DNA of 64,000 bases, taken from contig NZ_JHXL01000002.1 in assembly GCF_000687735.1 (NCBI RefSeq), positions 62,001-126,000 on the forward strand. Direction: 5' to 3'. The position numbers were made by a program, and so were the translations under genes. Shown here piece by piece: positions 29,048 to 37,782 of this stretch. A model generated the notes under the pieces. That model was not told where the DNA came from, ran no database searches, and saw only the letters and a program-made list of their open reading frames with translations. Every line of letters starts with the position of its first letter. The stretch's first letter is position 1. Origin of the DNA: Acholeplasma equifetale ATCC 29724. GTDB lineage: Bacteria; Bacillota_I; Bacilli_A; Acholeplasmatales; Acholeplasmataceae.

Positions 29048-29976
29048 CCAATATTAATTGGAAACAAGTCCAATCCAAAACCAAAAGATTTTTATTTGGT
29101 ATGAATTTTATGGATGGATTTGTCTTTAAGTTCATCATTTACTTCCTATTAGTGATTATTGGATTTGTCTTTGTATATCCATTACTTGTGATGTTGTCAT
29201 TTTCACTCATGAGTTTAGAAGATTTAATTAATCCAATGGTTTCACAAATTCCAACAACACTTTATTTTAATAATTATGTGGATGCGTTTATTGCATTAGA
29301 TTATATTAAAGTCTTTTTTCAATCACTTGTTGTAACATTAATACCAGCAATTATTCAAACGTTTATAGCATCGCTTGTCGGATATGGGTTTGCAAGATTT
29401 GAATTTCCACTTAAAAAATTTTGGATGGTATTGGTTGTTGTTGTTTATATGATTCCTCCACAAGTTTATTTAATACCTCGATTTGTTTTATTTCATAATA
29501 TGGGGCTATTAAATAATATAGGATCAGTTTTAGTACCAACAACATTTGGACAAGGATTGAATTCATCAATCTTTATCTTGATTTTCTATCAGTTTTATAA
29601 AATGATTCCGAAAGCATTAGATGAAGCAGCTCAAATTGATGGTGCAAGTCGATTATATATTTATTTTAAAATTGCAATTCCTTTATCAATCCCATCATTT
29701 ATTACATCATTCTTATTCTCATTTGTATGGCAATGGAATGAAACTTATCAAACATTTATGTTTTTAGGTGATGGTTGGCAAACTCTGCAAACAAGACTTG
29801 CAATATTCGTCAGTGCTGCACAAGGTAACCAAGTTACATTAGTTGAGGCAGCACAAAACGAAGCACAAGCTATGGCAGGAAATATTTTAATTATGATACC
29901 GATGTTAATTGTTTATTTGATTTTACAAAAACAATTCATTGAAGGTATTGATAAATCTGGGATCACAGGAGAGTAA
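29044..29976 (+). CDS. sugar ABC transporter permease, MalG/LplC type (second pair)
   Basis: A 310-residue permease with six helices and the EAA loop EAAQIDGASRLYIYFKIAIP. GGAGGTGA precedes its ATG, which overlaps the upstream permease by 4 bp. It is followed two bases later by the lipoprotein GH144 gene, so glucan cleavage at the surface and uptake are co-expressed. Confidence 0.92.
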   Translation: MTNINWKQVQSKTKRFLFGMNFMDGFVFKFIIYFLLVIIGFVFVYPLLVMLSFSLMSLEDLINPMVSQIPTTLYFNNYVDAFIALDYIKVFFQSLVVTLIPAIIQTFIASLVGYGFARFEFPLKKFWMVLVVVVYMIPPQVYLIPRFVLFHNMGLLNNIGSVLVPTTFGQGLNSSIFILIFYQFYKMIPKALDEAAQIDGASRLYIYFKIAIPLSIPSFITSFLFSFVWQWNETYQTFMFLGDGWQTLQTRLAIFVSAAQGNQVTLVEAAQNEAQAMAGNILIMIPMLIVYLILQKQFIEGIDKSGITGE

Positions 29977-29977
29977 T

Positions 29978-31342
29978 ATGAAAAAAATAATAACTATAGT
30001 ATTAATCATGTTAAGTGTTATCTTACTTATATCTTGTGATAACCAAGAACAAGATTTAAATGGTGAATTAACATATTCAGAACTTGCAGTTTTAAAAGAA
30101 GAAAAAAAGAAATCTTTTGAATTTTTTTGGAATGAAGCAAATACGGTTGAGACAGATAACGGTTATGGACTGATTCCTGACCGTTATCCAACCAATCCAA
30201 ATATTGCATCTATTGCATCGGTTGGTTATGGATTAGCAGCATATGTTGTTGGTGTTGAAGAAAACTGGGTTTCATATGATGATGCATATGAACGTGTTAA
30301 TAAAACCTTAGATACATTACAAAGATTAACACGAGTGAATGGTTTTTATTATCATTTTTTAAATACAAGAACAGGTGCTCGTGAGTGGAATTCGGAAATT
30401 TCAATTATCGATACAGGGATATTATTGATGGGAGCTATTACAGCTGGAGAATATTTTGGTGGAGAGATTAAACAAAAAGTTTATGAAATTTATAAAGATG
30501 TTAATTGGACATGGTATTTAAATCCAACAACCAAATTATTCTATATGGGGTATTCTCCAGAAAGTGGATTTAGTGGTGCCTGGGATCATGTTTCCGAACA
30601 ACTTATGCTTTATATATTAGCAGCAGGAGCACCAATTCATTCAGTTTCAAAAGAAGTTTATGATAAAGTTTTGGAAATTGAAATGAGAGATTATTATGGT
30701 AATTACATTTCAACAAGAAATCCTAGTTTATCTGTAGAAACAAAATTTTATTACTCATATAATGGTTCGTTATTTCAACATCAATTCTCACACGCATTTA
30801 TTGACTTTAAAAATTATAATGATCCAAATGGTATAAATTGGTTTGAAAATGCAAGATTAGCAACACTTGCAAATTACGCATATGTACAAGATTTTAGTCA
30901 TATATATAAATCATATAATGAATCTTCATGGGGATTAACAGCATCTGATGGTCCAGGGGAATATAGAGCATATGGTGCTAAACCATCGAAAAGTGTTACT
31001 CAAAATGGTACGATTGCACCATATGGTGCAATAGCATCCATTAACTACACTCCAAAACTAGCCGCTAAAGCTGCATTAAATTACTATAACAATGTTGAAG
31101 GTTTATGGGGTAAATATGGCTTTAAAGATGCATATAATTTAGGGTTACATGATCCATCATTAAACCCAAGTATTGCAAGTAAAACGCCATGGATTGCAAG
31201 TGATGTCATTGGTATTGATAAAGGCATTACATTATTAATGCTTGCAAACTATGATTCAGGTATCATTTGGGAACAAGTTATGAAAAATGATCAAGTAAAA
31301 GCAGGGTTAGTTATTTTAGGCTTTACAAAGCAAAATTCATAA
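29978..31342 (+). CDS. lipoprotein GH144-type endo-beta-1,2-glucanase
   Basis: A 454-residue paralogue of the GH144 enzyme at 8220, but exported. ATG 29978 (AGGAG upstream) opens a lipoprotein signal with lipobox LISC and Cys20. The catalytic domain repeats the landmarks of the cytosolic copy: NGYGLIPDR, EISIIDT (Glu140, Asp145), SEQLMLYILAAGA, WFENARLATLANYAY, WGLTASDGP and WGKYGFKDAYN. It should cut long glucan at the cell surface into pieces for the ABC system. An in-frame ATG at 29939 lies inside the permease gene and has no ribosome site, so I reject it. Confidence 0.83.
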   Translation: MKKIITIVLIMLSVILLISCDNQEQDLNGELTYSELAVLKEEKKKSFEFFWNEANTVETDNGYGLIPDRYPTNPNIASIASVGYGLAAYVVGVEENWVSYDDAYERVNKTLDTLQRLTRVNGFYYHFLNTRTGAREWNSEISIIDTGILLMGAITAGEYFGGEIKQKVYEIYKDVNWTWYLNPTTKLFYMGYSPESGFSGAWDHVSEQLMLYILAAGAPIHSVSKEVYDKVLEIEMRDYYGNYISTRNPSLSVETKFYYSYNGSLFQHQFSHAFIDFKNYNDPNGINWFENARLATLANYAYVQDFSHIYKSYNESSWGLTASDGPGEYRAYGAKPSKSVTQNGTIAPYGAIASINYTPKLAAKAALNYYNNVEGLWGKYGFKDAYNLGLHDPSLNPSIASKTPWIASDVIGIDKGITLLMLANYDSGIIWEQVMKNDQVKAGLVILGFTKQNS

Positions 31343-31358
31343 AAATTACACGAATTAC

Positions 31359-31414
31359 TTGAAAAAGTAAACGTTTTCATATATAATATAAATATCAAAA
31401 TCGAAACGTTTCAA
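31359..31414 (+). promoter_or_regulatory. promoter P3 with cre-like site and palindromic operator
   Basis: TTGAAA (31359-31364), a 17-bp spacer and TATAAT (31382-31387). The spacer contains the cre-like AGTAAACGTTTTCA (31366-31379). TCGAAACGTTTCAA (31401-31414) follows 13 bp after the -10. This is the same arrangement as P1 and P2. Confidence 0.72.
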
Positions 31415-31484
31415 TAATGAAAAATCATTATAAAAATGTTTCAAAAAAACAAAGAAAGGTAAAAATAAATAAAAGGAGAGAAGT

Positions 31485-33110
31485 ATGAAAAAAATATTAG
31501 CAAGTTTACTATTGGTATTTGGTTTAGTATTTTTAGTAGCTTGTCAAAACGATGATAACAATGGTGGTAACATAGATACTGAAAAACCTGTAATTATGGG
31601 TGCTGATCCTGTAACAATTACAGTTGGAACACCATTTGATCCATTAGCAGGTGTGACTGCTACAGATAATGTAGATGGTACAATTACATTGACAATGGCA
31701 AACGTTACTGGCACAGTGAATGTAGATGAACCAGGTACTTATACATTAACTTATACAGTTAAAGATAAAGCTGGTAATGAAGCAGTTAAAACGAGAGTTA
31801 TTACTGTTGTTCCAGAAGCACCATTAGGAAATATTGTAGATGGTGACTTCACGAACTTAGAAAACTTAGATGACAATCAGGGTTGGTACTTCTGGGCTGA
31901 CACAAGTGCAGCTGGTGGAGATTATAAAGCAAGTTATGAAATTAAAGATGGTGTTGTAATCATTGATATTCAAGGTTCTAAAGAAACTGATACTCAATGG
32001 TGGGGTGTTCAATTACAATACAACGCGATCGTATTAAAACAATTTGAATCTTATAAATTAAGATTTAGAATTAAAGCTGATGCTGAACGTTACATGAATC
32101 ACCAAATTCAAGGTGGTGGCATCCCTGGTGGTAAAGCTTATGGGGAAGAAAATTTCTTAAAGATTACTACAGAATGGCAAGTTATCGAAAAAGATTTCTA
32201 TGTATTAGGTGACGCAACTAACGCTCAACTACAATTAGCATTTGGTAACTTTGGTGAAGCTACAGGTGTTCCTGAAGAATATCGTAAAGTATTCACAAAG
32301 ATCTATATTGACTATGTTGAAATCGTTGCTGGTCCAGAATTAGAAAATCAGGCACCATCAATTAAAGCAGATAATATCGTTGTTAAAGTAGGACAACCTA
32401 CACCAATTCGTCAAGGTATTTCTGTTTCTGATGACTTTACACAACTTCAAGTATCAGATTTAGTTGTTACTCAAAAAGAAGGAGAAACTCCATTTAATCC
32501 TCAAAACCCTGCTAAAGGTGTTTATACATTCACAATTACTGCAGAAGATGATGAAGGATTAACAACAACAGTTACAAGAACAATTACGGTTGCTGAACCT
32601 TGGAATCGTCCAACAGAATTTGAAATTACTGCAGATGGCGGATGGGTATTTGAAGTGCCACCTACAGGTTGGTTTATTAGACAAGTTGATTTAGTAAATG
32701 ATGAACCATGGTTAAGTTACGAAGATAAAGGTAATGGCGAAGTTTCAGTTACTATTGATAAAATTGCAGCAGGTGACTGGCAAGCTTCATACCGAATTGG
32801 AGATTTACAATTATTTGCAGGTACATATACAATTACTTTTGAAGCAAAAGCAGACGTTGCACGTAAGATCAGAGTTGCATTAGAAGGTACAACATTAGCT
32901 GATGAAAATGCATATCAAGACATTGTGATTTCAACTGAATGGACAAAAATTACATTAGTATATGAAGTTACATCTGATCAATTTAATAAAGGATTAGATT
33001 TCTGGTTTGGTACTTTAACAACTAAACGTGGTGATTTAATTGGAGAAGCTTCTGACGATATCTTAACAACTGTACATTTTAGAAACTTAAACGTACAATA
33101 CGAAGAATAA
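31485..33110 (+). CDS. surface lipoprotein with an Ig-like domain and carbohydrate-binding-type domains
   Basis: A 541-residue lipoprotein (lipobox LVAC, Cys20) with a GG-rich linker. Residues about 35-110 form a DUF5011/HYR-like bacterial Ig domain (VTATDNVDGTITL, GTYTLTYTVKDKAGNEA). Two aromatic-rich beta-sandwiches follow, at about 115-285 and 375-540. They share the pattern 'W.....y...y.i.dg.v.v.I ... f..Y.l.F..kAd..R' of CBM4/9/22-like modules. Between them lies a second Ig-like domain (NQAPSIKADNIVVKVG...). There is no catalytic motif. With its own P3 promoter and operator, it probably holds glucan at the surface for the lipoprotein GH144 (inference). Confidence 0.72.
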   Translation: MKKILASLLLVFGLVFLVACQNDDNNGGNIDTEKPVIMGADPVTITVGTPFDPLAGVTATDNVDGTITLTMANVTGTVNVDEPGTYTLTYTVKDKAGNEAVKTRVITVVPEAPLGNIVDGDFTNLENLDDNQGWYFWADTSAAGGDYKASYEIKDGVVIIDIQGSKETDTQWWGVQLQYNAIVLKQFESYKLRFRIKADAERYMNHQIQGGGIPGGKAYGEENFLKITTEWQVIEKDFYVLGDATNAQLQLAFGNFGEATGVPEEYRKVFTKIYIDYVEIVAGPELENQAPSIKADNIVVKVGQPTPIRQGISVSDDFTQLQVSDLVVTQKEGETPFNPQNPAKGVYTFTITAEDDEGLTTTVTRTITVAEPWNRPTEFEITADGGWVFEVPPTGWFIRQVDLVNDEPWLSYEDKGNGEVSVTIDKIAAGDWQASYRIGDLQLFAGTYTITFEAKADVARKIRVALEGTTLADENAYQDIVISTEWTKITLVYEVTSDQFNKGLDFWFGTLTTKRGDLIGEASDDILTTVHFRNLNVQYEE

Positions 33111-33125
33111 TCGATTAAACCAATG

Positions 33126-33168
33126 AAAGGGGCTTGTTTAAAAATATAACAAATAAGCCCCTTTTTTT
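33126..33168 (+). terminator. strong rho-independent terminator at the end of the glucan locus
   Basis: AAAGGGGCTT pairs with AAGCCCCTTT, followed by a T run. It separates the P3 transcript from the lipoprotein gene that begins 19 bp later. Confidence 0.9.
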
Positions 33169-33186
33169 AATGAAAGAGAGAAAAAC

Positions 33187-36100
33187 ATGAAAAAATATAT
33201 GTTGTTATTTTTTACAGCAATGATAGTATTACTCGTTTCTTGTACAAATGATATAAAGTATAAAATCACATTTCATCCGAATAATGATGATGAAAGTTAC
33301 ACAATAGAAGTAAATGATGGAAGTTTATTAGAAAAACCAACAGATCCTTTAAAAGAAGGTTATGATTTTGAAAAATGGTATCAAGATGAATCTTTTACCC
33401 AAGAATGGAATTTTGAAACAATGCATGTTGAAGGTGATTTAAATTTATATGCAAAATATACAAAAAAAGCTTTAAAATTTAATGTTCATTTTGAAACTAA
33501 TGATGGATCAGATTTACAATCAATTCAAGTGGATGAAAATGGACTCATTAATTTACCAGAAAGTCCAGCTAAAGAGGGATATTTATTTGCTGGTTGGTAT
33601 AAAAATGAATCATTAACACAAGCATGGAATTTTAATAAAGATAAAGTAACTAAAGAAATGACACTTTATGCAAAATGGAAACCATTAAAAGATTTTAATG
33701 AAGGTATAAAAATATTATCTATCGGAAATAGTTTTTCTGAAGACGCGCATCGCTATTTATATCAAATCTTAGAATCAAGTGGTATTCCAAGTGAAAAAAT
33801 TGTTGTTGCAAATATGTATATTGGTGGAGCAGAATTAAAACAACATTTAGAGAATGCTAATGCGGGTAATAAAAATTATATTTACCAATTATTTAAATCA
33901 CCAAGTCGTGTTGATACATCAAGTGTATCAATTGAAGAAGCATTGCTTAAAGAATCTTGGGATATTATTACATTCCAACAAGCAAGTCATCATTCTGGAT
34001 TAGAATCAACATATGATCCACATCTATTTGATCTTATGCGTTATGTTGAAGCAATGAATCCAAATCCAAATACGATATTAGGATTCCATATGACTTGGGC
34101 TTACCAACAAACATCAACACATAGCGGTTTTGAAAACTATGATAAAAGTCAACAAAAGATGTATCAAATGATTACAGATACGGTTAAAAATGAAGTTTTA
34201 CCTATATCACAATTACAATTTGTTATTCCTTCAGGTACTGCAATTCAAAATGCAAGAACAAGTTACATTGGTGATAAACTCACAGCAGATGGTTATCACT
34301 TAACAGATCCGCTTGGTAGATACATTGCAGCATTAATGTTTTATCGTACACTAATTGGTGAAGAACTTAGTTTAGAAAAGGTAGAATTTAGACCAAATGG
34401 TGTTGATAAAACTCAACAATTAATGGCGTATGAAGCAGTAAATAATGCCTTTAATAAACCATTTGAAGTAACAAATTCAACATATTTAGAAGCACCAGAA
34501 CCAGAACCTATTGAAGTTAATGGTTTACCATTTAGTTACACATTAGTTCCAGGTTATTGGAATACAAATGCAACCGAAATAACTAATGGTGGAAGTGCAT
34601 TTGATTTACAATTCGCAGCATCAAATGTTATTCCTAAAGCATTACTTCCAGTAGGTAGTGAAATTGTTGTTGAACCTGGTTATAAATATCGTGTCATATT
34701 CTTTGAAAAAATTGGTGATCAATTCAAAGTTGTTCATAGAACAGATAATATAACAACAAGCTATACATTAATTGATGAAGCATTTTGGGGTAATTACCAT
34801 TATATTGGATTTAATGTTTCAAATACCGAAGGTACAGTCATTGATGATATTTTGGATACAGTACTTACAAAGTTTAGATTATATCATCCAGAAGGTACTG
34901 AATTAGGTCATGTTGATGAAGATTTAGAATTTAAACTTGGATCGTATAATCAAGAAACATTAGAAATTAATGATGTAAATCATACATTATATTCAAACTT
35001 TTTATCAAATGAATATTTCAAAGGTGATTATTCAGTTATAGTTAATGAAGGATATAAATTTAGATATATTACAGCGACATATGATAAAGGATATATCGTT
35101 GAATATGTATCTGATTGGATGGTAGCACCACTATTATTAAATGATGATTTTAAATCTTCATTTGAGTTAATCGCATTTGAAGTAACTAAAGATGAAGCAG
35201 TTGATTTAAGTGAAGTTGAAAGTGATGAAATGATTTCTATAACACCTTTACTCATACCACACGTCGATCAACCAATTAATTTTATCCAAGGTTACTGGAA
35301 CCAAGGTGCAACAAAAATTACAACAGACGATACAACAGCACTTAAATTTATAGCATCTAATGTAATATCTAAAAATGGTATGTTAGGTGCTCATAGTATT
35401 ACAATTGAAGAAGGTTATCAAGTTCGTGTAATTTTCTTATCTTATGATAATTATGGAAATTATCTGGTAGTACATCGAACAAATAATCTAACAGGAATAA
35501 TTTTACTAAACGAAGAATTATGGCAAGATTATCAATATATCGCATTCAATGTTTCTAAAGTTGGAACACCTAACATTTCAGATATTGATGAAGTTAAAAT
35601 GGCATTTAAACTTGATTATAAATTAGAATTTGAACGTGGTTTTTGGGATAATGGTGCTACTTCAATAAAAGTCGAAGATACAACATTCAATAAGCAATTT
35701 ATTGCATCTAAACCAGTTTCAAGAATTGTCATTCCTGTGGGAACAAAATTAGAAATTGAAACAGGTTATCAAGTTAGAATTATATTCTTATCATTCGATG
35801 AAAACAACGGATTTAAAGTGTTAGAAAGAACTTCACTCAATTATCAAGGTTCATTAGTATTAAATGAAGCATTCTATAAAGATTATCAATACATTGCATT
35901 TAATATTTCAAATATAGTTGGTAATACTGACTTATCAGGAGTAGTTGAGGAAACAGGGTTAAAACTTACATTAAGTAAATTTGATGAAATACTTATTGAA
36001 CATGAAGATAATTTAGAATTTATACAAGGTTATTGGAATGATCATACATTAGCACCAACAACTACAGATTCTACAGCGAAAAATTTTGTTGCATCAACAC

Positions 36101-36366
36101 CAATTTCAAAAGCATATTTTGAAAATATTGAATCATTTACAGTAGAAGAAGGTTATATGGTACGAGTGATTTATATTGATTACTCATACAACCAATACAA
36201 AGTCATGTTACGTACAAATACAATGACAGGGACTGTTTTAATGGATGAGGCATTTTGGGGTAATTATCAATATATTGCATTTAATATATCAAAATCTCCA
36301 GCATCCAATATTGAAGGTTTAATTGAAGAAACAAGTTCTAAATTAACATTTAATATAATAAATTAA
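33187..36366 (+). CDS. lipoprotein SGNH hydrolase (DUF4886) with InlB-type and C-terminal repeats
   Basis: A 1,059-residue lipoprotein (lipobox LVSC, Cys19). Residues about 25-165 are two InlB/Listeria-Bacteroides (Flg_new) repeats, each ending in LNLYAKYT or LYAKWK. Residues about 170-400 are a DUF4886 SGNH-hydrolase-like domain with ILSIGNSFS (nucleophile Ser) and a closing DGYHLTDPLG (Asp-x-x-His). From about residue 445 to the end are five repeats of 115-120 residues (WN..AT, GYQVRVIF, W..YQYIAFNVS); the second copy is diverged. It may remove ester groups from a glycan, but no substrate is shown. It starts just after a terminator, and no obvious promoter is visible in the 19-bp gap. Confidence 0.75.
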   Translation: MKKYMLLFFTAMIVLLVSCTNDIKYKITFHPNNDDESYTIEVNDGSLLEKPTDPLKEGYDFEKWYQDESFTQEWNFETMHVEGDLNLYAKYTKKALKFNVHFETNDGSDLQSIQVDENGLINLPESPAKEGYLFAGWYKNESLTQAWNFNKDKVTKEMTLYAKWKPLKDFNEGIKILSIGNSFSEDAHRYLYQILESSGIPSEKIVVANMYIGGAELKQHLENANAGNKNYIYQLFKSPSRVDTSSVSIEEALLKESWDIITFQQASHHSGLESTYDPHLFDLMRYVEAMNPNPNTILGFHMTWAYQQTSTHSGFENYDKSQQKMYQMITDTVKNEVLPISQLQFVIPSGTAIQNARTSYIGDKLTADGYHLTDPLGRYIAALMFYRTLIGEELSLEKVEFRPNGVDKTQQLMAYEAVNNAFNKPFEVTNSTYLEAPEPEPIEVNGLPFSYTLVPGYWNTNATEITNGGSAFDLQFAASNVIPKALLPVGSEIVVEPGYKYRVIFFEKIGDQFKVVHRTDNITTSYTLIDEAFWGNYHYIGFNVSNTEGTVIDDILDTVLTKFRLYHPEGTELGHVDEDLEFKLGSYNQETLEINDVNHTLYSNFLSNEYFKGDYSVIVNEGYKFRYITATYDKGYIVEYVSDWMVAPLLLNDDFKSSFELIAFEVTKDEAVDLSEVESDEMISITPLLIPHVDQPINFIQGYWNQGATKITTDDTTALKFIASNVISKNGMLGAHSITIEEGYQVRVIFLSYDNYGNYLVVHRTNNLTGIILLNEELWQDYQYIAFNVSKVGTPNISDIDEVKMAFKLDYKLEFERGFWDNGATSIKVEDTTFNKQFIASKPVSRIVIPVGTKLEIETGYQVRIIFLSFDENNGFKVLERTSLNYQGSLVLNEAFYKDYQYIAFNISNIVGNTDLSGVVEETGLKLTLSKFDEILIEHEDNLEFIQGYWNDHTLAPTTTDSTAKNFVASTPISKAYFENIESFTVEEGYMVRVIYIDYSYNQYKVMLRTNTMTGTVLMDEAFWGNYQYIAFNISKSPASNIEGLIEETSSKLTFNIIN
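34510..36360 (+). repeat. five tandem 115-120-residue repeats within the SGNH lipoprotein
   Basis: Each copy has an opening 'F..GYWN..AT', a middle 'GY.VRVIF...' and an end '..YQYIAFN.S'. Copies begin near 34510, 34930, 35275, 35620 and 36010. Copy 2 is the most diverged. Confidence 0.75.
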
Positions 36367-36376
36367 ATGGCATAAG

Positions 36377-36405
36377 AAAGCCTAGTTTAAACTAGGCTTT
36401 TATTT
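36377..36405 (+). terminator. rho-independent terminator
   Basis: AAAGCCTAGTTTAAACTAGGCTTT forms a long stem, followed by TATTTT, just after the SGNH lipoprotein gene. Confidence 0.85.
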
Positions 36406-36412
36406 TGTATAT

Positions 36413-36429
36413 AGTTTGATAATCAAATT
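36413..36429. promoter_or_regulatory. FabT-like operator upstream of fabV
   Basis: AGTTTGATAATCAAATT contains the perfect inverted repeat TTTGAT-A-ATCAAA. It closely resembles the streptococcal/enterococcal FabT box (TTTGA...TCAAA). It lies about 25 bp upstream of a possible -10 (TATACT, 36455-36460). No FabT gene is in the window. Confidence 0.6.
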
Positions 36430-36507
36430 AACTAGACTTATTTAAAAATTCATGTATACTATTATAAAGCTTTGAATTTCAAACAATTTAAAAGTCGAGG
36501 TAAATAT

Positions 36508-37728
36508 ATGATTATAAAACCATCTATTCGAAGTAACTTTTTTACAAACACCAATCCATTAGGTGTTCAAAAAATGATGAATAACTATGTTAAAGAAATT
36601 CATAAAATGGAAAGTTATAATGGACCTAAAAATGTATTAATTATTGGAGGTTCTTCAGGATATGGTCTAGCTAGTCGAATAAGTTTAGCATTTAAAGGAA
36701 ATGCTAACACAATTAATGTTTCGTTTGAGTCATATCCAAAAGGAAATAAAACTGGATCCGCAGGATATTGGAATAATTTATTTTTTCATGAAGTTACTAA
36801 AGATTTAAAAACTAAGCATATCGATTTTAATGCGGATGCATTTAGTTTTGAAACAAAAAAAACTATTCTTGATACGATTAAAAAAGAATTTGGACAAATT
36901 GATTTATTAGTTTATTCACTTGCATCAGGTGTTAGAAAAAACTATGAAACTGGTGATGTTGTTCGTTCACATATTAAATCATTAGGAAAAGCTGCAGAAG
37001 GTATGACAATAGATATAAAGTCAATGACAGTTGAACCATTAGTTGTTGAACCTGCAAATGAAGAGGAAACATTAAACACAGTATACGTTATGGGTGGTAG
37101 TGATTGGTATGATTGGGTTAAATATTTAGATGAAGGTAAAGTATTATCAAAACACTTTAAAACCATTTCATACACATATATTGGTGGTAAAAATACGGAT
37201 GCTATTTATAGACACGGTACACTAGGGAAAGCTAAAGAAGATTTAGAAAATGTTGCTTATAAACTAAATCAAATGTTAAAAGAAAAGTACGATGGTGAAG
37301 CATTAATATCTTCTAGTAAGGCCATTGTATCGAAAGCAAGTGTCTTTATACCACAAATGCCAATGTATGTATCATACTTATTTGATGTTATGATGAAGCA
37401 TCAAGTCCATGAGACAACTTTAGAACATAAACATCGATTATTTAAAGATATGGTTTATGGAAGTCAACGTATTACAGATGAACTAGGTAGAATTAGACTA
37501 GATCATAAAGAAATGGATCCAGTTATTCAAGATGAAGTCCATCAACTTATGCAACAAAAAGTTGATAATTCATTTTTACAAAAACCAGGAACAAAGATGT
37601 TTATAGAAGAATTCTTCAATATTAATGGATTTATGATTGAGGGTATAAATGAAGATGAGGACATCGATATTGAAGCTTTAGCTAAAACATATCAAACCGA
37701 TAAATATATAGATTTAGTAACGCCTTAA
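36508..37728 (+). CDS. fabV: FabV-type enoyl-ACP / trans-2-enoyl-CoA reductase
   Basis: A 406-residue NADH-dependent reductase of the FabV/TER family, much longer than FabI. ATG 36508 gives the standard MIIKPSIRSNFF opening with GAGG upstream; an in-frame ATG at 36472 would add 12 atypical residues. Seen: the Rossmann glycine motif IGGSSGYGLASRI (G-x-S-x-G-Y-G), DLLVYSLASGVR, and the active-site Tyr-x8-Lys in YRHGTLGKAK, preceded by YTYIGG. The end, FFNINGFMIEG, is conserved too. In fatty-acid synthesis it reduces enoyl-ACP; in fermenters the same fold reduces crotonyl-CoA. The FabT-like box upstream favours fatty-acid synthesis. Confidence 0.92.
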   Translation: MIIKPSIRSNFFTNTNPLGVQKMMNNYVKEIHKMESYNGPKNVLIIGGSSGYGLASRISLAFKGNANTINVSFESYPKGNKTGSAGYWNNLFFHEVTKDLKTKHIDFNADAFSFETKKTILDTIKKEFGQIDLLVYSLASGVRKNYETGDVVRSHIKSLGKAAEGMTIDIKSMTVEPLVVEPANEEETLNTVYVMGGSDWYDWVKYLDEGKVLSKHFKTISYTYIGGKNTDAIYRHGTLGKAKEDLENVAYKLNQMLKEKYDGEALISSSKAIVSKASVFIPQMPMYVSYLFDVMMKHQVHETTLEHKHRLFKDMVYGSQRITDELGRIRLDHKEMDPVIQDEVHQLMQQKVDNSFLQKPGTKMFIEEFFNINGFMIEGINEDEDIDIEALAKTYQTDKYIDLVTP

Positions 37729-37745
37729 GAAGGCGTTATTTTTTA
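37718..37745 (+). terminator. rho-independent terminator of fabV
   Basis: TAACGCCTT / AAG / AAGGCGTTA followed by a T run. The fabV stop is inside the hairpin. Confidence 0.88.
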
Positions 37746-37754
37746 TAGGAATCT

Positions 37755-37771
37755 AAATCATAACATGATTT
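37755..37771. promoter_or_regulatory. 17-bp palindrome in the recG promoter region
   Basis: AAATCAT-AAC-ATGATTT is a perfect inverted repeat ending 14 bp before the recG -10, over the -35 position. Candidate operator of an unidentified regulator. Confidence 0.45.
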
Positions 37772-37782
37772 AAAGTGAATTT

